Source: Verrucomicrobiota bacterium (GTDB lineage Bacteria; Verrucomicrobiota; Verrucomicrobiia; Limisphaerales; SIBE01). Taken from it: DNA of 34,754 nucleotides. Below, one piece after another: positions 8,801-14,040 of this stretch; position 1 is the stretch's first letter, and the number at the start of each line of letters is the position of its first letter. The stretch spans positions 1 to 34,754 of the forward strand of contig JACQWK010000480.1 in assembly GCA_016209525.1 (NCBI GenBank), given 5' to 3'. Both the position numbers and the translations under genes were made by a program. The notes beneath the pieces are model-generated. The model was given only the letters and a program-made list of their open reading frames with translations. It was not told where the DNA came from and did no database searches.

Positions 8801-10082
8801 CGTTCAGTTTGTTGGACATGCTGACCGCGCCGCTGAAAGTCGGTGATCCGGTGAAGGTCTGGCTCCCGTCGAGCAGTGGAACGTTCGAGGAAAGCCGCGC
8901 GTCGGCGAGCGTGCCGCTGCTGATATTTCCGGCATCCAGGCCGGTGAGAGAAGCGCCGCTGCCGCTAAATGAATTGGCCGTTACCGTTCCGCTGAACGTC
9001 GGGCTCCCGCTTAACAGAGCGACATTGCCCGAAAGGCGCGCGTCGGAAATTGTGCCGATCAAGTTTGCGGCATTGAGGCCGATCAATCCTGTACCACTCC
9101 CCGCAAACGAACTGGCCGTCACCGCGCCCGAAAACGTCGGGCTGCTATTCAGCAGGGCGACGTTGGCGGAGAGCCGGGCGTCTGGAATGATGCCGGTCAG
9201 ATTGGCCGCATTGAGACCGGTCAATCCGGAGCCATCCCCGCTAAACGAACCAGCCGTGATCGTGCCCGTGGTCGTTAAGCTGATATTGCTGGCGAGCTTG
9301 GCGGCAGTGATGGATTGGTCGGCCAGTTTATCCGAAGTCACCGAGCCGGCGGCCAGGCCGTCGGCGGTGATGGCGCCATCCTTCACGGATTCGGCTCGGG
9401 CCGCATTCAAGGCGTACCCGCTGGCCGTCATGCGTGCGACCTCGACCGGTTGGAATGCTTTGCCATCGGTACTCGCCCAAGTGACCAGAAACACGGCCGC
9501 GTTCTCGAAGACGCTGACCGGAATCGGTTGGGTCATCCCGGGGAGGCTGGTATCCCCGAGTTTCACGGAGTACATTCCGTCCACCACGGGAACCTGCACA
9601 AAACCTGTCGGCTGGTTGCCGGCGCTTGAAGTGCCGTCGTGACTCCAATACGTTTCTGTGCCCGTGGAATTGACGAGCGCGAATTTCAAGCGTGCCGTCG
9701 CGTTGTGCGGGTTGCCTTTGACATCGAGAGTGCCCTCGACTCTGATCACGCCGGGCACCTCAGCGAGGAGGGGCGATATTGCGATGAACGCACCCATGAG
9801 CGCCACGGCGAGAAAGTATCGGTTTAGCGTCGGTCGGGACGCGTTCCGCCGCGTCCCACTTGTCTCCCTATGGCGGACGTTCGGCCGAGACGGTGGCGAT
9901 GTGAATACCGAGTTCTCCAGGTTTTCCCGCCGATTGTTTCCGGGTAATCGGTCCCGATCGGGGGAAGCCAGGGACGCGGTGGAACGCGTCCTTACCGCGC
10001 CAAAGAGATACGCCAGAACGGCCCTGGTGGGGCGAGTTTTGAGTGTGGGCATTCCGGAGAAGTGTTTTGGGAATGTTTTCAT
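5877..10082 (-). CDS. Giant secreted fibre-like repeat protein with C-terminal ADYAE domain and coiled coil
   Basis: About 1401 residues from the chosen ATG at 10082; an in-frame ATG at 10121 would add 13 residues. I prefer 10082 because its leader and ATGAAAACA start match the two upstream genes. A hydrophobic export segment (FLAVALMGAFIAISPLL) sits unusually far in, around residues 88-105, because a palindromic element is translated before it. The body has about five copies of a G-D-G-S-G-L-T-G-L-x-A-A-N-L-T-G / D-A-R-L-S-S-N-V module and many N-R-V-G-I-G-T-T-x-P turns, typical of beta-solenoid phage-tail-fibre-like proteins. Towards the C-terminus is S-A-D-Y-A-E-F-L-P, recalling intramolecular-chaperone (peptidase G2/S74-like) fibre ends; the last 70 residues are a heptad-like coiled coil. 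Probably a trimeric surface fibre. It is the last of four close genes, 63 bp after the NHL gene. Self-cleavage is untested. Confidence 0.75.
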   Translation of the reverse strand: MKTFPKHFSGMPTLKTRPTRAVLAYLFGAVRTRSTASLASPDRDRLPGNNRRENLENSVFTSPPSRPNVRHRETSGTRRNASRPTLNRYFLAVALMGAFIAISPLLAEVPGVIRVEGTLDVKGNPHNATARLKFALVNSTGTETYWSHDGTSSAGNQPTGFVQVPVVDGMYSVKLGDTSLPGMTQPIPVSVFENAAVFLVTWASTDGKAFQPVEVARMTASGYALNAARAESVKDGAITADGLAAGSVTSDKLADQSITAAKLASNISLTTTGTITAGSFSGDGSGLTGLNAANLTGIIPDARLSANVALLNSSPTFSGAVTASSFAGSGTGLIGLNAANLIGTISDARLSGNVALLSGSPTFSGTVTANSFSGSGASLTGLDAGNISSGTLADARLSSNVPLLDGSQTFTGSPTFSGAVSMSNKLNVDSGTLYVDSPNDRVGIGTTTPATTLDVNGTIKATSFSGDGSGLTGLSGANLTGTIPDARLSSNVPLLNGSATFTAPQTFATTVSMSKNLNVDGGTLSVDSSNNRVGIGSSSPVQLLDLVQTDGSDVAVRFGTTSSGGSSSGVISTSRSAGNATKVGSASWVNTSNVSVSDNLYATAGPVVTGDLLATDFGFSLPASAIIQGISVAVEDKANGGSYTPACGVKLSLSGSNARSQIFSGSEEAVRTYGSSTDLWGTTPTIADINSSSFGVSLNYEVGDNQTVSVDHIEVKVYYTLPQFTLGLDASEAEFVLSDGSDLSRPLLSVSPSGTVTANSFVGDGSQLTGVDTSTSNEYNTSVSFSGGTLSVTDGGGTKSANISALAASDGSRASALSVDSSGNVGIGTTSPTTKLDVSGTVKATLFSGDGSGLTGLSAANLTGTISDAQLSSNVPLLNGSQTFTGSPTFSGAVSMANNLNVDSGTLYADAANNRVGVGTTAPSAALNVKGSTSTDVLLVEKSDGTDRFEVRSDGHSGFNHSYPDATLNVRAASSDLQWFRVENSTGSSSALTAWSVGVGIGIDEPTAQLNVRGSTASDLFLLEKSNGTKVFKVDSSGNVGIGTTSPTTALEVNGTVKATSFSGSGDSTFSGVVSMKNSLYVDKNLDVDGDLNVDSGLLYVKDTDNRVGIGTTSPSTHLHVAHSSTGANSYIALIENTSTDGGADGLGIKVGNPVNPGAGQNFITFYKGTGDSVGAVEGNGSGGVSFKTSSADYAEFLPKLDKSESIEKGEVVGVFGGSVSRRTQGADWVMVTSSNPIVQGNDPGDEQRGNYALVAFLGQARVKVRGPVKLNDYIVASGLEDGTAVAVSLKSLRASQEPLVIGRAWESSGHPGVKWVNTLVGLPHASSTEMALGFVQAQESSIEQLRTENVTLKAENTAMKKRLDAIERSVASLTRERTESRASARSAKQAEAPLTLTAVE
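9834..9993. repeat. Palindromic element inside the 5' coding region of the fibre gene
   Basis: Two hairpins, GGGACGCG (9836-9843)/CGCGTCCC (9850-9857) and GGACGCG (9972-9978)/CGCGTCC (9985-9991), are near-perfect inverted copies of each other and enclose about 110 bp. The element is open in the gene's frame and encodes an Arg/Ser/Pro-rich stretch between the start codon and the hydrophobic export segment. It looks like an intergenic-type repeat that landed near the 5' end of the gene. Confidence 0.6.
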
Positions 10083-10102
10083 GGGTTGGTTTGAGTTTTG
10101 TG
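10083..10102 (-). promoter_or_regulatory. G-free leader of the fibre gene
   Basis: On the minus strand the 20 nt before ATG 10082 contain no G and read as CAAACC-type A/C/T sequence, so no Shine-Dalgarno pairing is possible there. The start is ATGAAAACA, as in the genes at 11516 and 12434. This shared pattern is the main reason for choosing this start. Confidence 0.45.
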
Positions 10103-10145
10103 CGTTGGGATTGGTGTCCATGCGGGTGCATTCGTGGTTACCGAG

Positions 10146-11516
10146 TTAGGGCACGAGACGCACCGAGTCGGTTCCCCGGATCAATTGGCCCGCCCACGTC
10201 TGCCCTTCGAGAATGGCTAAGTCTTCGTCTCCGGTCAGTGCAAGCGCCGTCGTGTCCACGTGCACGATCAGGTCGAGACGCCCGTCGCCGTCCACGTCCT
10301 GCGCCGAGGCGAGGAACCGCCCGTTGTTGGCGACCTTGATCGGTGCGCCGGCGAGAGTCACGGTCGAGGGATCAATCGTGGTGGCGTCGAACGCGTCGGA
10401 GCTGAGGATCGCCACCGGGACGGTTCCTTTTGAGCCGAGATTGATCGAGTTCGGATAAGTGCCGGGCTTGATGTCGATCGCGACGATGATGAAGGCAGGC
10501 GACACCTTGCGGACGCGCCCGTTCCACTCGCCGATCAGGTAACCGCCGTCGGCCGTGGCCGCGAGGGCGGTCGGCCAAGGGATGGACGCCGCCAAGGGCG
10601 ATCCGCCGTCGCCTGCGTCGCGCGCGATGCCGTTTCCTGCGACCGTCGTGATGATCCCGTTCGCATCCACTTTGCGAATGCGGTGGTTAACGTAGTCCGA
10701 GAGAAGAAAGCCGCCGTCCGGAAGCGCAAGGACGTCCCACGGATAAGCGAGCCTTGCCGCCGTCGCGGGGCCGCCGTCCCCGGAGAAGCCTTCGACGCCT
10801 GTGCCTGCGACGACCGTGATAGTCCCATCAGTCTTCGCCTTCAGAACCCGGTGGCGGTAGGTGTCAGTATAGAGGTAACCGCCGTCCGTCGTCGCGGCGA
10901 CGCCGTACGGGACGTCGTCGGCCCCGTGGTTGGCCACCACCGTCGTGAAGTTCCCGCCGTTCGCGTCGAGCGTGTAGATGCCGGGATAGCTGGGGACAAC
11001 GAATCCGCCGCCAGTCAGGGGCTTGATCGACCAGGCGTAGCTCGGCTGGACCACGGTAGTCAGCGTTCCCTGAGGATCAACTTTGAAGAGACGCTGGTGG
11101 CCGTACCCTGCGACCAGGAAGCCGCCGTCGGCCATCGGGGCGACGCCGGTCGGGTACCAGACGACGGCCTGTGTGGCGGGGCCGCCTTCGCCCGAGTAAG
11201 CGTGGCGGAACCCGAGACCGTTGCCCGCGACCGTCGTGACGATCCCGTTGGCATCCACCTTGCGGATGCGGTTGTTGGCCGCGTCGGCGATGAGGAATCC
11301 GCCGTCGGGCAACACGGCGACTCCTACAATCTCGCTGAAGCCAGCTTCCGTGGCAGGGCCGCCGTCGCCAAAGAACGCCCAGTCGTCCGTGCTTCCCGCG
11401 ACGGTGGTGATTGTCTGGTCTTGAGCGCGCGTGACCGGCAGGGCTGTCACGAGGAACGCGGCAGTGATGAGTGCGACTGACTTCACTGATTGCAGAATGG
11501 TTTGGTTTGTTTTCAT
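10146..11516 (-). CDS. Secreted NHL-repeat beta-propeller protein with C-terminal IDIKPGTYPNS domain
   Basis: A 456-residue protein with a clear signal peptide (residues 1-31, SVALITAAFLVTALPVTRA). Residues about 35-340 hold five to six NHL-type blades, recognisable by recurring T-T-V-A-G-x-G, G-D-G-G-P-A-T and P-D-G-G-F-L-x-x-D-x-x-N-x-R-I-R-K-V-D. The last 110 residues start with I-D-I-K-P-G-T-Y-P-N-S-I-N and include D-V-D-G-D-G-R-L-D, a putative calcium-binding loop; this module recurs at the ends of secreted bacterial proteins. NHL propellers are usually interaction platforms, so a binding role outside the cell is likely, with no known ligand. It starts 36 bp after the preceding gene and ends 63 bp before the fibre gene, suggesting one operon. 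No catalytic residues were recognised. Confidence 0.85.
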   Translation of the reverse strand: MKTNQTILQSVKSVALITAAFLVTALPVTRAQDQTITTVAGSTDDWAFFGDGGPATEAGFSEIVGVAVLPDGGFLIADAANNRIRKVDANGIVTTVAGNGLGFRHAYSGEGGPATQAVVWYPTGVAPMADGGFLVAGYGHQRLFKVDPQGTLTTVVQPSYAWSIKPLTGGGFVVPSYPGIYTLDANGGNFTTVVANHGADDVPYGVAATTDGGYLYTDTYRHRVLKAKTDGTITVVAGTGVEGFSGDGGPATAARLAYPWDVLALPDGGFLLSDYVNHRIRKVDANGIITTVAGNGIARDAGDGGSPLAASIPWPTALAATADGGYLIGEWNGRVRKVSPAFIIVAIDIKPGTYPNSINLGSKGTVPVAILSSDAFDATTIDPSTVTLAGAPIKVANNGRFLASAQDVDGDGRLDLIVHVDTTALALTGDEDLAILEGQTWAGQLIRGTDSVRLVP

Positions 11517-11542
11517 AGGTTGAGAGTTTTGGGTTGAGGTTT
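11517..11542 (-). promoter_or_regulatory. G-free leader of the NHL gene
   Basis: The 26 nt upstream of ATG 11516 on the minus strand contain no G (pattern CCTCAACCCAAAACTCTCAA) and lead directly into ATGAAAACA. It matches the leaders at 10083 and 12435 in composition and in the CAACCCAAAA word. Confidence 0.45.
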
Positions 11543-11552
11543 CTTCGTGAGT

Positions 11553-12434
11553 TTAAAACTTGTTCGATTTGGCGGCGGCGCTGTCGATGGCGCCTTTCTG
11601 CGCGCCGGTGATGAGGCCTTCGCTCTTGAGCCAGTTGGTGAGTTCCGCCACAGCGCTCACAAATTGGCCGTGATTCTTGGCGGCAGCCGCGCGTTTCGCG
11701 ATCTGGTCGGAGATGGTGCTGCCATCGGAGAACCGCGTGTTCGGAACGCCCGTGTCTTGGCCGCCGATGATCACGGTGGGCGTGAGAATCGAATTGGGAA
11801 AGGTATCCCGGTCGTCAGGGACGCCGTCGCCATCGGAGTCGGCGCGGGCCGGCTGAAGATTGAAGCGCCAGTCGCCTTCGGCCGGGATGGGAGTGGAACG
11901 ACTGGAATTGCGGTCAGAGCCGGGGAGAGTGTCCGTCCGCAGTGGATTCTCGTTGAGGTGCGTAAGGAACCGCCTATTGCCCCGCTGGAAGAGGTTCACT
12001 CGCCCGTCGATCCGCGAGACGAGGAACCAGCGAATAAGGGAGATGTTGTCGCTCTCGTAGGTGGTCTGCCCCACAATATCCCCGTCGCCATTCGATTCCG
12101 TGATGAGGAAGTGGCCCGAGGCCTGATTCTGAATCACCACGTAGGGGGCGCCAAAGGTGTCTTCGTAGAACCATTTGAACGTCCACCTGGCACGATCCGA
12201 CAGTTGAGCGCTCGGGACGATCTCGACTTCCCAGTTCCGGAGGTTGTTCATTTGCGGACTCCCGCTCAGGTAGTAAACCTCGCCGTCCCTCTCAAATCCG
12301 ATGGTGACGTCTGTGTCCGTCGCAAACGGGGTCAACCCCGCCGGATTCGGCAGCTCCTGCGCCCGCGAGGGAAGCGCCGTCGAGAGAATCGCGGCAGAGA
12401 TGAGACCGATGGTAAGGGATTTGAGTGTTTTCAT
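11553..12434 (-). CDS. Secreted protein: beta-trefoil-like domain, TSP3 calcium-binding repeat, helical tail
   Basis: 293 residues from ATG 12434. In-frame ATGs at 12503 and 12566 exist; 12434 is chosen because it is followed at once by a good signal peptide (MKTLKSLTIGLISAAILSTA, then ALPSRAQ) and because 12566 would overlap the upstream receiver gene. Residues about 45-195 alternate short strands with G-H-F-L-I-T and R-R-F-L-T-H motifs, resembling a fascin/ricin-type beta-trefoil; this fold call is inference. D-S-D-G-D-G-V-P-D-D-R-D (199-210) is a thrombospondin type-3 calcium loop. The tail ends in T-G-A-Q-K-G-A-I-D-S-A-A-A, a motif I associate with other verrucomicrobial secreted proteins. 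It is placed between the receiver (gap 89 bp) and the NHL gene (36 bp), so it is probably co-expressed with them. Its function is unknown. Confidence 0.75.
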   Translation of the reverse strand: MKTLKSLTIGLISAAILSTALPSRAQELPNPAGLTPFATDTDVTIGFERDGEVYYLSGSPQMNNLRNWEVEIVPSAQLSDRARWTFKWFYEDTFGAPYVVIQNQASGHFLITESNGDGDIVGQTTYESDNISLIRWFLVSRIDGRVNLFQRGNRRFLTHLNENPLRTDTLPGSDRNSSRSTPIPAEGDWRFNLQPARADSDGDGVPDDRDTFPNSILTPTVIIGGQDTGVPNTRFSDGSTISDQIAKRAAAAKNHGQFVSAVAELTNWLKSEGLITGAQKGAIDSAAAKSNKF

Positions 12435-12524
12435 TTTGAGTGTTTGGTTTTGGGTGGAGGGTTGACCGAACGAACGGCTTTGGAGGTTGTCGTATGTTTT
12501 CATGCAATGGTTTGGTTTGAGGTT
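12435..12524 (-). promoter_or_regulatory. Tandem G-free leaders with two in-frame ATGAAAACA starts
   Basis: The 31 nt before ATG 12434 (12435-12465) lack G on the minus strand. A second ATGAAAACA begins at 12503, in the same frame, preceded by another G-free run (12506-12524, CCTCAAACCAAACCATT). The leader-plus-start unit is therefore duplicated about 70 bp apart. Either start could be used, and the longer product would add 23 residues before the signal peptide. Confidence 0.4.
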
Positions 12525-12883
12525 CAATTGGCCGAGCCGCCGGCAAGGATTTTCCGGACTTGCCACAAATCTTCCTTGAAGAGGAAATGAGCCGCGCCCA
12601 CCTCGATTGCGGCCAGCCGAAAGATCGGATCCTCATGGCCGGTCATCAGGACGATGCGCGCCTCAGGAAACTGCCGCTTGATCAGCCGCGTGGCGGTCAA
12701 CCCGTCCATCGGCTTCATGTCGATGTCCATCACGACCCAGTCGGGCTGCTGTTCCGCGTAGGTCTGGACCGCTTCGGCGCCGTCGCTGGATTCGCAAAAC
12801 GAGCGCACGAGCGGCCGGAGGACGAGGCGCAGCCATTGGCAGACGGCGGGGTGATCATCGACGATGAGCAGTTTTTCGATCAT
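12524..12883 (-). CDS. Stand-alone receiver-domain response regulator
   Basis: A 119-residue protein consisting only of a CheY-like receiver. The acidic pair D9-D10, the phospho-acceptor Asp53 in V-V-M-D-I-D-M-K-P-M-D-G-L, Thr81 in L-M-T-G-H-E-D and Lys103 in F-L-F-K-E-D are all present, so it should be phosphorylated normally. There is no output domain; such proteins act through protein contacts or as phosphate sinks. It heads the run of secreted-protein genes (next start 89 bp away) and lies 324 bp downstream of the NarL-type regulator, on the same strand. The nearest kinase is the propeller kinase at 14041-17055, a plausible but unproven phosphodonor. Confidence 0.88.
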   Translation of the reverse strand: MIEKLLIVDDHPAVCQWLRLVLRPLVRSFCESSDGAEAVQTYAEQQPDWVVMDIDMKPMDGLTATRLIKRQFPEARIVLMTGHEDPIFRLAAIEVGAAHFLFKEDLWQVRKILAGGSAN

Positions 12884-13123
12884 GGCGAATCGGATTAGTT
12901 GCGACGCGCCAATTGAGCCTGAACGAAGGGAGAAGAGGAATACCCGCTAGCCCTCGATCTTCCTACCGAGGGGCACGTACCCGGCATACCCAGTTGCACG
13001 TACCCCGGAGCCGAAGGCGTTGAAGGGTTACAACGTTAAATCGTTGAATCGTTAAATGAGTTTGCGGAGGCAGCGAGGACTTCGTGGCAATTGGATTCAG
13101 CGCGGCATAGAGGCAATCAGACA
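12884..13123. other. Intergenic region, likely 5' region of the receiver/secreted-protein cluster
   Basis: No gene is supported in this part of the 324-bp gap. A hairpin CCCTCG (12951-12956)/CGAGGG (12967-12972) is visible, followed by two copies of GCACGTACC about 22 bp apart and by AT-rich repeats of CGTTAAATCGTTGAATCGTTAAAT type. It probably holds the promoter for the 12883-to-5877 genes, but I cannot point to convincing -35/-10 boxes. Confidence 0.4.
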
Positions 13124-13208
13124 AACCGCGGATAGCGCGGATCACGCGGATAAAAACCAGATCACCCAACGTCCTCTCTCATCCGCGTCCATCCGCGAAA
13201 TCCGCGGT
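13124..13208. repeat. Inverted repeat of the AACCGCGGAT/ATCCGCGGT type
   Basis: The left arm (13124-13151) is built of GCGGAT words, starting AACCGCGGATAGCGCGGAT. The right arm (13181-13208) has the complementary words ATCCGCGTCCATCCGCGAAA and ends TCCGCGGT. The right arm ends on the last base of the stop codon of the response regulator at 13208, so it sits exactly at that gene's 3' end and could act in termination or mRNA protection. Confidence 0.7.
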
Positions 13209-13855
13209 CACAACTCGTACTTATGCTCGACCGCGAAGACGAAGAGTGCCCGAGTCCCTTCTAACTCCAGCTTTTCACACATGTGTTTGCGATGAACCTC
13301 CACAGTCCGATAACTCATCCCCAGCTCGGCGCCGATTTCCTTGTTGGTTTTGTTTTCGGCGACCAACCGCAAGACGGCGCGCTCGGTCTTGGTGAGACTC
13401 TTCAGGCCCCGTTTTTCCTCCCGCAAAGCAGACGCGCGCTGGTTGCGTCGCACCAGATATCCCGAAATGGACGGACTCAAATAAATCCCGCCCGACGCGA
13501 CGGTGTTTAACGCGAGCATGAGGTCCTGAACGGCATTCTCCTTGAGGATGTAGCCCTGGGCGCCAAGGTCCATGGCGGTATTGAACGTGCCTTCGTCATT
13601 GCGCATCGTCAGAAAGACAACGACCATCAGCGAATTCGCCCTGCGAATGGCCCGCGCCACCTCAATCCCGCTCATCTTCGGGAGGTTCACATCCAGAATC
13701 GCGATATCCGGTTTGAGACGTTTAATCTCGCCCAGAGCGGCCTCGCCATCTCCGGCGTCTCCGATGACCTTGAAGCTGGGTTGCTTCTCGATCAATTTCC
13801 GCAATCCGTGCCGGAAGATCGGGTGATCGTCGGCGATGAAGATTTGTTTTTGCAT
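13208..13855 (-). CDS. NarL/FixJ-family response regulator (REC + LuxR HTH)
   Basis: 215 residues. The receiver domain (about 1-120) has D9-D10, phospho-acceptor Asp55 in I-L-D-V-N-L-P, Thr83 and Lys105. The LuxR-type helix-turn-helix (about 150-207) reads L-T-K-T-E-R-A-V-L-R-L-V-A then N-K-E-I-G-A-E-L-G-M-S-Y-R-T-V-E-V-H, a textbook signature, so it is a DNA-binding transcription regulator. It lies 185 bp downstream of a HisKA_3-type histidine kinase on the same strand; NarL-type regulators are the usual partners of HisKA_3 kinases, so the two almost certainly form a pair. Its targets are unknown; the secreted-protein cluster immediately downstream is the obvious candidate (inference). Confidence 0.93.
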   Translation of the reverse strand: MQKQIFIADDHPIFRHGLRKLIEKQPSFKVIGDAGDGEAALGEIKRLKPDIAILDVNLPKMSGIEVARAIRRANSLMVVVFLTMRNDEGTFNTAMDLGAQGYILKENAVQDLMLALNTVASGGIYLSPSISGYLVRRNQRASALREEKRGLKSLTKTERAVLRLVAENKTNKEIGAELGMSYRTVEVHRKHMCEKLELEGTRALFVFAVEHKYEL

Positions 13856-13874
13856 TTAATCAGGGCGCTGTTCC

Positions 13875-14008
13875 GTAGCGCAGATTTGCAATCTGCCGTA
13901 TCGCAGAATTGCATTCTGCGAACCGCCGGCAAGATCGCGCGCTCACGAACTTGCCGACGCCCTGCCGACTGCAAGTCGGCGATACAGCAGATTGCAGCTC
14001 TGCGCTAC
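13875..14008. repeat. Nested palindromic repeat (GTAGCGCAGA...TCTGCGCTAC)
   Basis: The outer arms GTAGCGCAGA (13875-13884) and TCTGCGCTAC (13999-14008) enclose several smaller hairpins: CAGATTTGCAATCTG, GCAGAATTGCATTCTGC and GCCGACTGCAAGTCGGC (13964-13980). GCCGGCAAG (13925) and CTTGCCGAC (13949-13957) add an imperfect stem. The element occupies most of the 185-bp gap between kinase and regulator genes. Confidence 0.7.
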
Positions 14009-14040
14009 GAATCAGGCCAGCGCCGAAGATTCCGGGATGT

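Noticed and set aside
8305..9642. Long open frame on the plus strand (445 codons) inside the fibre gene
   Set aside because: It is antisense to the repeat-rich fibre frame, its residues mirror that repeat pattern, and it has no signal peptide or recognisable motif.
5877..10082. Prophage tail fibre
   Set aside because: The repeats resemble phage tail fibres, but no other phage structural, integrase or lysis gene is nearby, and the hydrophobic export segment and neighbours point to a secreted cellular protein.
13875..14008. CRISPR-like array suggested by spaced short repeats
   Set aside because: The repeated units are palindromes of differing sequence with no constant spacer length, and there are no cas genes.
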